Source of the DNA: Amoeboaphelidium protococcarum
Lineage: Eukaryota; Aphelidiomycota; Aphelidea
Direction of reading: 5' to 3'
DNA length: 64,000 bases
NCBI GenBank assembly: GCA_023515745.1
Contig: JALECJ010000255.1
Span: forward strand, 1,684,001-1,748,000
The translations under genes were made by a program, and so were the position numbers. A model generated the notes under the pieces. That model searched no databases. It was not told the DNA's origin and saw only the letters and a program-made list of their open reading frames with translations. Below, in pieces: positions 27,603-39,558 of the stretch; position 1 is the stretch's first letter; every line of letters begins with the position of its first letter.

Positions 27603-28935
27603 TCAAGCCAGCAGCTCGCCAATGTTACTTGGCATCTCCTCAATCTGAGTGTGATAGAATCTCTCAATGTCGTGCATCTGACCAATGTCGTTGGTGGTGA
27701 CAAAGTTAATAGCCACACCCTTCCTACCGAAACGACCACTACGACCGATACGGTGAATGTAGTTCTCCTTCTCCAATGGCAGATCATAGTTGATGACCAG
27801 CGACACTTGCTGCACATCAATACCACGAGCCAGCAGATCAGTGGTGATCAAGATACGAGAGGACCCGGTTCTGAACTCGCTCATGATCTTATTTCTCTCC
27901 TTCTAATCCATATCACCATGCATGAAAGACACGGTAAAGTCGCGCTCATTCAGCTGTTCAGCCAACCAGTTCACCTTATTCTTACTGTTACAGAAAAAGA
28001 CGGCCTGTGCAACGGTCAGTGTCTCGTAGAGATCACACAGACAGTCCAGCTTGTATTCCTCCTTCTCCACATTGATGTAAAACTATCTAATACCTTCTAG
28101 AGTCAATTCATCGCGCTTCACCAGAATATGAGTAGGATTCTTCATGAAATTGCGAGTAACCTCAAGCACTTGGTCAGACATAGTAGCAGACAACAGCACG
28201 ACCTGAGTGGTGGTTGGCAAATGCTGGAATACATCATAAATTTGAGCCTTAAATCCCTGGCCCAACATCTCGTCAGCCTCATCCAGGATAAACATCTTCA
28301 GCTTATCCACCTTCAAGTGACCCTCGCTCACCATGTGAAAGACACGGCCAGGAGTACCGACAACAATGTGCACACCAGCCTCCAGCATGCGGATATCATC
28401 ACCAACGCTGGTACCACCGATGCAGGCAAAACACTCCACCTTCATGTAATCGCCCAGAGCCAGCACAACCTTTTGAATCTACAATGCCAGCTCACGAGTA
28501 GGAGCCAGAATCAAAGCCTGGCAAGCGCGAACACTAGCATCAATATTCTACAGAGCACCAATACTGAAGGTGGCAGTCTTACCGGTACCAGACTGAGCCT
28601 GTGCAATCACCTCCTTACCGGCAATAATAGGCTTGATAGCGCGCTATTAGATGGAAGATGGCTTCTCAAAACTACAAACAATTCGAAAGATAATCATAAA
28701 TATTATAATAAGAATGCTCGAATTCCAATGACATACCCATAGTTGAAGATACCACGCAGCAATTCCTCCTTTAATCCAAGATCCTCAAAAGAGTCCACCA
28801 CCTCATCATTCACAGAGTCGACCACTTCAGGTCCGTTTTTAATATCGCTACACACATAAAACAATAAATTTGTTTAATTTTGATTAATTATTATTGAAAT
28901 GTATAAATTTACTTGTTTGTATTTTCCATAGTCAT
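27603..28935 (-). CDS. translation initiation factor eIF4A (DEAD-box RNA helicase)
   Basis: Cap-complex helicase unwinding mRNA 5' leaders. 400 residues after removing introns 28848-28912 and 28672-28736 (65 bp each); ATG 28935, TGA 27603-27605. Motifs: [28 protein letters not shown] (Q motif), [38 protein letters not shown] (Gln coded TAG at 28083-28085), [54 protein letters not shown] and the [13 protein letters not shown] tail. Length and order match canonical eIF4A. Codons are strongly biased and TAR is rarer than in neighbours, typical of a highly expressed gene. Confidence 0.96.
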
Positions 28936-29300
28936 AATATTCTTATTATCCTTAGAGAAATCGTTCCTCAAGACGGGCCTTTACACTCAATGCTCGTGAG
29001 TGAATCCGCGCCGCTTGAGCAATTTTCGTTAGACGCGCGTTCTTCCCGTCGGTTAAGGCTGAGTGATTGATCGATTGATTGGTCAGATATGGCTTAGTGA
29101 AACTGGGCGGGCGCGACCATTCAGACGCACATAGTATATACAAGTCATTTATAATATTCGCTAATGTATGACTGATTGTAGCAGGACTGCAGAGCATAAA
29201 TTTATAATGAGATCAAAATTCAAATCTACGTATATATTTCACTCTTCAAAGCAAATCAACTTCCTTCTCATTGTCGATGCCATTTATCGACATACCATTA
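28936..29300. other. intergenic, eIF4A promoter and array 3' flank
   Basis: About 365 bp between the eIF4A start and the stop of array copy A (both minus-strand), so it should hold the eIF4A promoter. No other gene recognised. Confidence 0.45.
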
Positions 29301-30923
29301 TCAAAACAATTGGCCACGAATTGGGTAATTCGCTGCCACCAATTGATAGTCCTGCATTAACTTTGAAGTTCTGTCGGGTATAGGATCGTATATTGCAACT
29401 TTTGTCTACGATGGGTCTATGGCAGCCAATTTCGCATCAATCGTCTCCAGAAGAGACCCGTATTATTTTATATATATCTGCACATTTTTTATTGGGACCG
29501 ACTTCAAGGCAGGCAACAGATGTGCCAATAGACAGCCCTTAGCACCAAGCTACATCACCTGATTCAGGGACAATGTCAAGTCCAGGATAGAATCAACTTT
29601 CTGCGCTTTTACGCCGTAATATATATAATCACGAGAGTTTTAAACCAGCAACCTGTCTAAATTGTCCAAAATAGTAGAAAACTCCTAGCATTGCTATTCA
29701 TGAGTGATAGAGATGTGCATACCAGGTCGTTGAGATTAAGCATATAGTTACTATATGAGTATCTACTGCTCGTACTACCAGCTGGTATGTAACAAAATAC
29801 TGTGGTCATATCTTACGGGTGACACTTAAATCGTAGGAGGAAGCTTGCTATAAAAGGTACGGAGAATATCTGAAATTTAGTCAGAGGCCAGTTGAAGGTG
29901 CGCGTTACCGTTTTTGATGGTCAGACTTACTTTGCTACCATCAGGTAACTTTGAGGAAATTACAAACTCTGCCAGTATCTTCATTTAATCCAAACTAACT
30001 TGTTCTGCAAGTACTATAGAAAGAGCTAGTGTTCTACTTTATAAAATGGTGCGTAACTCTGAACTAAAGGCGACGGTAAACGGACGTTCGTGCATATCTG
30101 CAACACTTAAATCAAATTCTAATTATAATATGAATTTGACAGTAACTGGATGCGGACGTTACTCACCATTTACCTAGATTTTTAACTCTTCTTCCTGTGT
30201 CTTCCCCAATTGAAGCCTTGGCAATTCATTATCAGCAAGCACTAGCTAATACGCTTTATGGTTACGCGGCTGATTACTAACACTCATGAGATTCAACCGA
30301 AATTAGCCCACAGAAGATTAATGGTCCGTACAATGGATATAAAACGGTATCCAAGTTAAGGCCTGACTGAGAGATGTCAATCTCTCGCGAAAAGAGAGAC
30401 ACTAATCGATGTACGACACTGTCAAGTCAAAGCCGCCCTTATCTCGGTAGTATTGATATAGTTGACCCGCAATGTAAGACCATAACTAGACATTAGTTAA
30501 ATGCAATTACCTGAAATGGAAGCGATTGTCAAAAAGGATTTCGGCGTCTTGACCAATAGTGAGCACAGGCCGTAGACGCTTAAGCAGAGTGACTTTGTGT
30601 CGCATATCTTTGCACCAATTCACTTCAGCATGATGCTTAATTGATTGACGAATCGATGAATGGACCATCTACAGATAGGATAAACTCATGCAATACTCTT
30701 TAACTCTTCCCAGATAACGATCAACACCTTCAGTTTAACGCGGCTAAGGACGACCAATGTAATCTGCCAGTAAATTCACCTAGAGACCATTCAGCATCGG
30801 GTGCTTATCAAGACTTCCTGTAGCCGAAACCTCCATGCCATCAATCTTTTAATCCTGATTACCGTGGTCCATGGCCAGCACATAAAGCCAAAACAGCAAA
30901 CCTTGTACAATACACTAGATCAT
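29301..30923 (-). CDS. array copy A: putative secreted protein of an unknown GRPxPRQTEG family
   Basis: A continuous 540-residue frame (ATG 30923, TGA 29301-29303) with many TAA/TAG Gln codons. A hydrophobic N-terminus (MIQCIVQGLLFWLYVLAM) looks like a signal peptide. Residues about 45-110 carry the family motif: IGRPQPRQTEG, then a YLxRVKxYCxSLSYLQM-like helix and VNWCKD. The rest is mixed alpha/beta with no known motif. The C-terminal block SRDYIYYG...HLLPALKSVPIKNVQ and the end LVAANYPIRGQLF align by eye with copies B and C. Three copies in direct orientation indicate local duplication. No known family is recognised; self-binding or host-interaction roles would be speculation. Confidence 0.72.
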
Positions 30924-31809
30924 GACGCGTCTACTGATAATTAACAGAAAGTTATGAGCTCTGCTTCAATATAGAATGCAGTAGCGGTGAAAACAAATTT
31001 TTTGATCATATTTCAGTGGCCCCTGGAGAGTGTCAATACAAATGAATGGCATTTGTCGAACGTAGGTAGGTTGAGTTAATCAAGGAGTGATCACGTGAGC
31101 GCGCCCCTATCCTGGCAAGAGTGCGGTAGTCAACATGCATTAACTGAGCCTTTCATCAGGAACTGTATATCTGACAGGACTGTGCTCACCATTTTTGTGG
31201 TAAACCGACTGCTGAGCTCAAAGGCCAGCCTGACAGGGACATAGACGAGAGCTTGGGCAACAACCAGAACAAGTATTCAGCATAATCACGTAATCTATAT
31301 GACAGATTACCAAGATGGGTCCAGCTCAAATGTCAATTGCTTCTACGTACGTGTATAAAGTGCAATCTAGCTCCAATTTTATATAATGGCGCACAATAAC
31401 CAAACTATGTCAATCATTGGTACATATAAGGTAATATGGATTTACGCGTCCCATTAGACTACGTCCTTGCTGCTTTCACTGTACTGCGAAGACGAGGTGT
31501 CAATAATCGCCTCCTGCTATTTCCATATGAATAAATATCTCTGGGTTGTCAAAATTGAGAATACTTAAGTGATATAATGAAGTGTTGCTTTGGTTACGTA
31601 AAAAGTGTTCTAAGCTTGCACATTATTGTTGACGATAAACGCATAGAAATCTTGTATGATATTTGGTATTTCTAGAGTCAATTCTCGTATGGAGCCAGTT
31701 AGGCGTCAATTGAAATCTTTATTCGTATCAAATTATCGGCGTTGACGGTATAAAATGTGAAGTATCTCAGAAAGTGCTTCACCTAAAACCATTTATTTTT
31801 ATTATTTCA
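30924..31809. other. spacer between array copies A and B
   Basis: About 890 bp holding the presumed promoter of copy A and the 3' flank of copy B. I saw no intact gene. An old further fragment of the family could hide here, but I could not align one. Confidence 0.4.
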
Positions 31810-32839
31810 TCATAAAAGCTCTTCATAGATCTCAGTGTTTGCAGCAAGAAGTTTAAAGTTGTGCAGAAGGGGATCTTACATGCCGTACACGTCAAGATTA
31901 TAAACTTTTATCAGAGTCTTTTATAAATCTACTTAACGAAGCTTTTCTAAAATCATCTACATTTGACTTGACGGATAGACTTGCTTAAGATACATCTTAA
32001 TGTTAGTAATAGGCGCAGATTACAAAGCCGGGAGTAGGTGCTATGTCAAACAACTCTAGATACTGTCTGAGCTCCGGTCGTCGAGTGTTATGATAAGATC
32101 GCTAATAAGCTCAATCTTCTTTGCACCTGTTCTGTAATGAACGAAATCGCGTGAGAATTACACCAGTAATTTGGGCAGAGCACGTAGGGTTGCAGAGAAT
32201 GCCTTGCAATCGACAGGACCCTTCAACTAGATGATAGATCCCGGATTTTGCAATGTAGCATACATCGCATTTACCTATTATTACTGCGCAAGAACATCTT
32301 CGCCAATACGCTGAAAGTCCTATTAAGGCGGAGTAATTTTCAATCGCACCGTAATAAAGCTCGGAATTGCTCGACTGAACGCAGTGAACTTAGAACGGAT
32401 TTCACCTGCACTTAATCCTCCAGACTGCGGAGACTGTGTAATAATGAAATCAATGGCACTACCCTACCACAAATTTAGTGACTTTACAGCATCAGCAATA
32501 TCTCTCATTTGAGTATCAGCAAATAGATGGGACACAGAAAGAACTAGCCTGATCTTTCGACCCAGTAAAAGCGCCATTGAAGAGCGATCGAAGTGAATCT
32601 ACAACTTTTTATAGACCAAGTCAGTATCTTCCAACCGACATTATACAGAACGGTCATAGCGCCAGGTAATGTCATGTTAACGACCGGCATTAATTTTATT
32701 CTCAAATCGGTCTTCAAATTGTTTAATAAGGGCGGCTTTAGTCGCATAATCAGCCTCAGCCGTCAGAATAATCTCTCTCTCATTAGATTATAAAGCGGAT
32801 TCAGACCTCAATTAAGAGTAGCCCAGTTAATATTGATGC

Positions 32840-33056
32840 TGTTGGAATCGACAATCTTGTTGGTGGCTGATCCTGATTGGACAGAACAACGTGGTCTGAC
32901 GCGCCGCTCCATGAGAGAGCTCATTGGACAGTTGCACGTGTAGTGCTTGGCGAAGTCATGATAAAGTCCAGATTGATTAGTGATCTATATCTTCTTTCGG
33001 TAGCTTCAAATACATTTAGTGTCTAACTGACTACATCTTTCTCTTAGAATCCAACA
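32840..33056 (+). repeat. 5' LTR
   Basis: 217 bp, TGTTGG...CCAACA, apparently identical to 37784-38000 when compared by eye. Contains the element promoter by analogy with other LTR elements. Confidence 0.95.
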
Positions 33057-33074
33057 TTTGAAGCTTTAGAAAAG

Positions 33075-34181
33075 ATGAATAATCCGAATGCAAACATCGT
33101 GAAACCTGCCTCCAACAAGGTGATCTTCCGCGGTCCCAACTATGGTCGCTGGTTGGTCTACGTCTAAAACACTCTGCAAGCGGAAGAGTGCTCCCATGTT
33201 GTTTCGAGTAAAATCTCTGCCAGGCTGAAACAACAGACGCAGGCTACACTCTTGTTAGAAGAGCTGAACCTTGCCGAAGTTGAGCTGGCGGCTGCGACTA
33301 ACGCGTCTGGTGGCAGTGTTGCTAACGCACCTGCAAGTAGTGTTGCTGACGCGTCTGATGGTAGTGCATCTAACACCACTGCTGGTGGAGTTGTTGTTGG
33401 CATGCAAACGAAGAAGTAAATTGATGCCCGCAAGCATGTGTACTAGCTGCTAAAACAACTTCATGAACGCAATGCGAAGGCTCTTGGTATTGTACGTGAC
33501 AGTGTGAGTTACGATCTGCAATATCTGCTCACTAGTGCAATTACTGCATACGATGCGATGGAACTGGTAAAGTCCAATTTCCGTCAGAATGCTCCCATGG
33601 CAAGATCCGTAGTCAATGCTGAGATTGAGGCTATGGAGATCAAGGAAGGCCAGGATCTGATGCCCTTATTCTTGAATTTGTTAATGCTGTATGAGGAATT
33701 GAAAATCTGCGGCACTGATACTAGTGATCAAGATAAGATTCTGAAGTTTGCCTCCAAAATTCCTGAGTCCAACTCTAAGCTGGAGAGTCTGAAGAACAGC
33801 ATAACTGATGGTTAACTCTTTTTGAACATCACAATGGACCAGATGAAACAGAAACTGTCTGCTTTCGATTAAATGTCACGCCTGCGAAAGAAAAGCACCT
33901 AGCCTGTTGTTGCCGCTGCCGCTACGTTCAAGAAGCGTGCTCGTAAGGTGACTGAGTCCGATGATGCTGACGATGGCTGCTTTACTTGCGGATCTCCTGA
34001 TCATTGGAGAAATGAATGTCCACAGGAGAAGAAGAAGAAGAAAGCAAGACGCTAGGGTGGCAAGTCGTTCAAGAAGTCCTCTGGTTACAACAGAGCCAAT
34101 AATAAGAATAAGTCTTACAGTAAGTCCAAGGACCAAGGCAAGTCTAAAGATGGTATTGATAGTGAAGGCTCAGATGAATGA
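33075..34181 (+). CDS. copia element Gag (capsid and nucleocapsid)
   Basis: ATG 33075, 19 bp after the LTR, to TGA 34179-34181 (368 residues). The N-terminus (FRGPNYGRWLVYVQNTL) resembles copia capsid beginnings, followed by an Ala/Ser/Asn-rich repeat (about 33290-33390) and a helical capsid-like region. One CCHC zinc knuckle, CFTCGSPDHWRNEC, lies at about residues 300-313, followed by a Lys/Arg/Ser-rich tail, as for RNA packaging. The stop is in the same frame as pol, which continues without a start codon directly after it. TAA/TAG within the gene are Gln. Confidence 0.88.
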
Positions 34182-37100
34182 AATACGACTGAACGAGTGA
34201 TCTTGCAATGTGGCAATATAAATTTTGGGTTAAGTTGTAAAGATCACTGGATTTCAGACAGTGGCTGTACTGATTTCATCACTTGTCATCGTGATTGGCT
34301 CTTTAAGTACCATTCTCTTGATTCTCGCTGTACAACAGCTGATTCTACACAGCAATTAAAGATTACTGGTAAAGGATCAATGGTAATTGACTGCATCAAT
34401 GATCTTGGTGTAAGAACACGCGTCAAGGTAAAGGATGTCTACTATTCTCCTGATGTTGGTTTCAACCTATTCCCCGTCAGTAAACTGGACAAGTATGGGT
34501 TCGAAACGTCATATAAGGATGGTAAAGTCTGCGTGAGACTGGATCATGATGTGTTAATGTCTGGTCGGAAAATGTCTAATGGTCTATACTAGCTCAATCT
34601 TGACGTCATAACTACCGATCATGAATAGTAGTAAAGCGATTTGATATGCTTGGCCACTCATGATGCCATGACTCCGGAACAACAACTGCTTTTGCTGCAC
34701 AGACGTCTGGGACATCCAAACTTCTCAATGCTCAAGCAAATGATTCAAGATGGCTATTTCTTTGATGTCAATACAAGTGTCTCCAGTTGTGCAACTACAA
34801 CGTGTGAGGTATGCATTATGGCTAAGAAAACGCGTCAATCTTTCAAGTCTGACCAGTCATTTAAGTCCACAAGAGTTCTATAGTTGCTGCATATGGATCT
34901 AATCGGACCAATCTAAGTTCAAACTCCTGGTAATTGCAAGTATGCATTGATTGTGTCTGATGATTTTTCTGGTTACACTTGGGCAGAGTTACTGCAAACC
35001 AAAGACTAAGTCTATGAGGTGTTTTCGTAACGAATGTATCCACGAATGATGAAGGAATGCTAATCTCGTGCTGAATTGTTCGATATTAAGTGCGATCGTG
35101 GTGGTGAATTTCTCAATAATCGATTTATGGACTGGGCGTCGTCCCAAGGTATCCGTTTCCGCGCTGTACCTGCTTACACACCTCAACTGAATGGCAAGGC
35201 CGAGCGTAAAAATCGCACTGTCATTGTTAAGACTCGTGCTTTGCTAATTGATAGTGGTCTCTCCAATAATCAGTGGGGAAATGCTTTGCGTGCTGCTGTG
35301 CACTTGGTGAATTGTTCCTTAACTAAAAGCAATAATTAGGCCGGTAGATCAAAGGTTACTCCGTACTAGATATACTTTGGTTCACCTCCGGCTGTGCACA
35401 AATTTAAAGTGTTCGGCTGTCGCGTTTAATTCTATGATGCTAGCAAGTCCGCCCCGTAGTCTAAATTTAAATTTGGCAAATCTACACAAGAAGGCTATTT
35501 CGTTGGCTATGACACTGAAGGCTACTGGATCTTAACTGATTCAAAGTCTCATCCTGTACTGGTGCCATTTGGTGAAGTAGAGTTCTTCGAGAATCAGCCT
35601 GTGAAGTGTACTAATTCTCCTGATGAAGTTCCTCCTGAGTAGTTTGATGTGATGGAATCTGTACTAACTAATCTTGATGTTGACTATACACCAACTTAAG
35701 CGACTGAACTGCCGTCTGGAGTTAGTGCTTAATCTGATTACGACGGTAATGCAGATGGTGGTCAAATTTCGGTGACTGAGCCTGCCCAGGTTGACGGATC
35801 GATGTAGAGCATACCAAATTCTGATGACTAGCGTCCAGAATCAGCTCATCCTGTCGAGGATTCATCCGTGCGTAAAAGTCAAGATTTTGATTCAACAGGT
35901 GCTGTACAGGATTCCTCTCACAGTCAAGATTCTCTGGAACTGGCGGGAGAAAGTGTACCAAATGACACGAGTGGTGATGTAACTGCTGACTCTCTGGGTG
36001 TAGCTCAAACTGAATCTGAAGATGATGAATGGCCTATTCCTGATTTAGCACGTCCTGATATAAGAGCGCTGTTGGCCTTGCCTGAGTTCAAATGCTTAAT
36101 GGTTTCTCCGACTAATTTAGCTAATGATGAGGCTGTGCCGAAATCGCTGCAAGATGCAATGGGATTGCTCGCCTGGCCTAAGTGGAGAAAAGCATTTCTG
36201 GACGAATTCAATAGTCTGATTAAGAACTGCACGTGGGTCGTTGTTGATCAACTCCCTCCTGGCAAGACGGCGCTACCATGTAAGTGGCTGTTCAAGGTCA
36301 AGTCAAAGTCAGATGGTACCATTGACCGTTATAAGGCAAGGCTCGTGATAAAAGGATTCAAGTAAAAGGCTGGAATCGATTACACTGAAACATTTGCTCC
36401 AGTTGCTAAATTCACGACAATCAGACTGGTTCTTGCTCTTGCGGTGTATTACGGGATGTACGTCTGGTAAATGGACTTCTCAACCGCGTTCCTAAATGGC
36501 GAACTCGAGGACGAGATCTACATGTAAGGTCCTGAGGGAACTGAGTTGGAAGGGAAGTTTGTGCGTCTCTTGAGAAGTTTGTATGGTCTTAAGTAGGCTC
36601 CGCGCTGCTGGAATACAACTGTCGACAAGTATATACGCAAGATAGGGTTCAAACGCTCTAAAGCTGATCCATGTCTGTATTTCAAGTACACTGATGATGG
36701 CAAGTTGTTCTTGATTGTACTGTATGTCGATGATATCCTCCTGATATGTCAAGATAAAGATGCCATTAAACAAGTCAAAAAGCAAATGATGGAGCGGTTT
36801 GACATGAAGGATCTGGGAAAAGTCGACTATATGGTTGGAATCAAGGTTGAACGCGACGATGACAAGAAACTTATTAAGTTGAGTTAGAAAGCGTACTGTG
36901 ACAAGATTCTACAAAGGTTTGATATGGACAAAGCTAAAGGTGTCTCGACCCCGATGCTGCAAAAGGGCGGGAGCATTTCTTCAAGTCCTCTGAAGAAGGA
37001 GCTTTACAGAAGTCTTGTTGGTAGTGTAATGTACCTTATGGTCGGAACACGTCCTGACATCGCTTACACTGTTAGCTATCTGTCTAGAGCTCTCGAGAAT

Positions 37101-37751
37101 CCTACTGAGTTGCATCTAAGTGTAGCCAAACGTCTGCTCAGATACCTGGCTGGTACTAGAGACATGATGCTGGTCTACAATGGAAATGAAAGTCTAAAGC
37201 CTGTGGGGTATGCTGATGCTGACTTTGCAGCTGATTTGGATTCGAGACGTTCCGTCACTGGGATGCTGGTCAAATCTGCTAATGGAGCTGTTACCTGGAA
37301 GTCAAAACTCTAAACTAAAGTTGCACAAAGCACAGCGGAAGCAGAGTATTATGCTGCGTTCTATACCTGTGGTGAACTAGAGTGGCTCAAGGAGCTCCTG
37401 AATGAGATTGGCCTTGGAAGTGTGATTGATACTCCATCCGAAGTCAAAGCAAATCAATAAGCTGTTGATGGTGTTAATGTGCATCCGGCCAAGAATCCAA
37501 TGATAATCAAAGAAGACAATCAGGCCTGCATTAGTCTAAGCAAGAATCCACAGATTGGTTAGAAGACGAAGCATATTGAACTGAAGTACCATAAAGTTCG
37601 TCAATTGGTTGAAGATGGTGTTGTCAAGTTAGAATACTGTAATACAAATGATCAGTTGGCAGATATCTTCACCAAACCACTGGCAAGAGACAGATTTGTC
37701 TAACTTAGAAAAGGACTAGGATTGTTCTTGCCTGACGAACTGGAAGAGTGA
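34182..37751 (+). CDS. copia element Pol (protease, integrase, reverse transcriptase, RNase H)
   Basis: Open in the Gag frame from just after TGA 34179-34181 to TGA 37749-37751, about 1,189 codons with no other TGA noticed. Protease is marked by DSGCTDF at about 34257. Integrase has a zinc-binding HH...CC region (LLHRRLGHPNFSML...CEVCIMAK), then MDLIGPI, DDFSGYTW and GKAERKNRTV of the catalytic core. RT carries WKWLFKVK-like, QMDFSTAFLNGEL, SLYGLKQAPRCW and LYVDDILL. RNase H has GYADADFA, STAEAEYYA and DNQACISL. The first in-frame ATG (34380) lies downstream of the protease active site, so complete Pol needs passage through the TGA or another start. Confidence 0.9.
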
Positions 37752-37783
37752 TCGCTATCAGCACCAACTGCATTGGGCGGGAG

Positions 37784-38000
37784 TGTTGGAATCGACAATC
37801 TTGTTGGTGGCTGATCCTGATTGGACAGAACAACGTGGTCTGACGCGCCGCTCCATGAGAGAGCTCATTGGACAGTTGCACGTGTAGTGCTTGGCGAAGT
37901 CATGATAAAGTCCAGATTGATTAGTGATCTATATCTTCTTTCGGTAGCTTCAAATACATTTAGTGTCTAACTGACTACATCTTTCTCTTAGAATCCAACA
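37784..38000 (+). repeat. 3' LTR
   Basis: 217 bp, apparently identical to the 5' LTR and followed by the second copy of the gatgc target duplication. Confidence 0.95.
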
Positions 38001-38624
38001 GATGCTCAGACATTTTAAGACGATCTTAGCAGTTAAATCCGATCTCAGCAAACTGTATAATACTAATAAGATTTTTTAGCTTTCTATCTCGGTCATCGCA
38101 GTTCCATCATATGTGATGGCGTAATCGGATTAGCCGGAATTTATAAAGTACTGGTCAAGAATCCTTGTAATGTAAAGCAGCATATCATTATTATCAACTT
38201 GCCGCTAAGACAAGAGTATCTTGTTCTCAAACACTAAAGACCCACGTGCCTCCAGTGTTAGAACAGGCGATAAGCTTTCAATAAGCTGAGCCCTGTGTTT
38301 GAATAACTTACACCAGTCAACTTCCTCATTAGTCTATAGCGGATTGCGTATTTGTGAATTGGACATTTACAGATACGACAGAGTCTGGCAATACTACTTT
38401 ACGCGATTAATATAAGTATCTGGACCTTCAGTTCAACGAGGTTTGGGACGCCCCATCTTTCCGACTATATTACCCAATGTCAGACCATTTAAAACATTCT
38501 TATCATATTGAGAAGCCTGCTAAGAGGATTATACACTATTACCAAATGCTAGTGGCTCATTACCAACTGCCATCACACAAAAGGAGTAGGCAAAGATGCC
38601 AGCCACACAAATCACGAGCCTCAT

Positions 38625-39558
38625 CTATTGAAGGATAGTTAGATTTCTAAAGAGAGATGTAGTCGATTAGACTTAAATTGTATTGAAACCACTAAGGAAG
38701 AAACAGATCTATACTTATCGTGATAGAATGCATCGCAACAAATCAAAACAGTTCAGGTGTGATGCGCGTGATACTATCCAATGAGCACGTTAGCGGCAAT
38801 ACAAAACACGTTATTCTGGCCAATCACTTTGGATATACTGTTACAACGATGAGTGCCGGGTAACATCGATTTCTACAAATTTTCAGTAAATACAGTGTGA
38901 TGGGTGGGTGGACATTCGGCTTTGCTAAGTAGACTCTACAGTGGTATTCATTTAATTAATTTCGAATAAGATTTTGTAACGTAAATGCCAAAGACTTCTG
39001 GCCAGCCATAATTGCCTGACGTGATTTTTTAGATGGCAGTGATATATTCTGCGAATTGATCACCAAAATCATTATTTTTCCCCATTCTCGATTCACATCA
39101 TGTTTCAGGTCCTCTGATAGTCGAGAGTTTGCGTAAATGACTTTATGATTGTTGATTAATGCATGTGGCAACAAGGCGCATGCAGATGACTGAAACGCGT
39201 CAACGCGCGCTCAGCTTAACATCAGATCCTTTAGTCACGTTCAAGATCGTAACAAGATTTTCCAGATAGCGCCATGGCATCACAATTTAATTTATTTACG
39301 GCCTATCAAAATTCTCTCCTAAATAATTGTGCTCAGCGCAGTCAAGAGTACAGCTGGCTCCATTACTGCACGTGTGTGTTGGCACAGAATAGATTGGACA
39401 GAGCAGCATGGTCTGACGCGCCGTTCGCAAATCCGTTGCTTTACCTAGTTTGTCTATAAAGTGAATCAAAACCACGATAAGAACATACTTTTTATACATC
39501 TGTATCAATTGCTGTTAATCCGCAGTCACATCAATTTCAAAACTATAAACGCTATCAC
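38625..39558. other. spacer between array copies B and C, with a degenerate LTR piece
   Basis: Holds the presumed promoter of copy B and the 3' flank of copy C. A minus frame below 39180 is open for about 100 codons under the altered code but lacks a start and a clear match; it may be a decayed family fragment. The LTR-like piece at 39392-39424 is listed separately. Confidence 0.4.
39392..39424 (+). repeat. degenerate LTR-like fragment
   Basis: The stretch attggacagagcagcatggt and the following ctgacgcgccg match the LTR (attggacagaacaacgtggt ctgacgcgccg) with few mismatches. It is preceded by tgttgg at 39378-39383, like an LTR start. No matching second half was found, so it is a short relic or a chance partial match. 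Confidence 0.5.

Larger units (their letters stand above)
32840..38000 (+). mobile_element. Ty1/copia LTR retrotransposon, full length
   Basis: A 5,161-bp element bounded by 217-bp direct repeats that start TGTTGG and end CCAACA. The flanking 5-bp direct repeat gatgc (32835-32839 and 38001-38005) is the target-site duplication. Internal order is gag with CCHC knuckle, protease, integrase, reverse transcriptase, RNase H, the copia/Pseudoviridae arrangement. A purine-rich stretch (gggcgggag, 37775-37783) abuts the 3' LTR as the plus-strand primer site. Directly after the 5' LTR I see no usual initiator-Met tRNA complement, so the primer is unknown. Coding uses TAA/TAG as Gln throughout, showing the element lives under the host code. 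Apparent LTR identity suggests a recent jump. Confidence 0.96.
31810..38624 (-). pseudogene. array copy B: broken GRPxPRQTEG-family gene split by a retrotransposon
   Basis: Homologous to copies A and C along its length, but it cannot make the full protein. The N-terminal part starts at ATG 38624 with a signal peptide (MRLVICVAGIFAYSFCVMA). At the conserved RQTEG motif, TGA (38433-38435) replaces the Gln codon (TAA in copy A, CAA in copy C). Near a poly-A run at about 38070-38085 the similarity moves to another frame. At 32840-38005 a Ty1/copia element plus its target duplication is inserted in opposite orientation. The C-terminal part resumes as EHQYQLG... and ends ...FKLLAANTEIYEELL at TGA 31810-31812. 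The insertion (5,166 bp) keeps frame, so TGA and frameshift are separate lesions. No restored sequence is offered. Confidence 0.78.

Noticed and set aside
30490-30545. A 25-bp intron in array copy A (gtaattg...ctag).
   Set aside because: Too short for this genome and not needed: the frame reads through with TAA/TAG as Gln.
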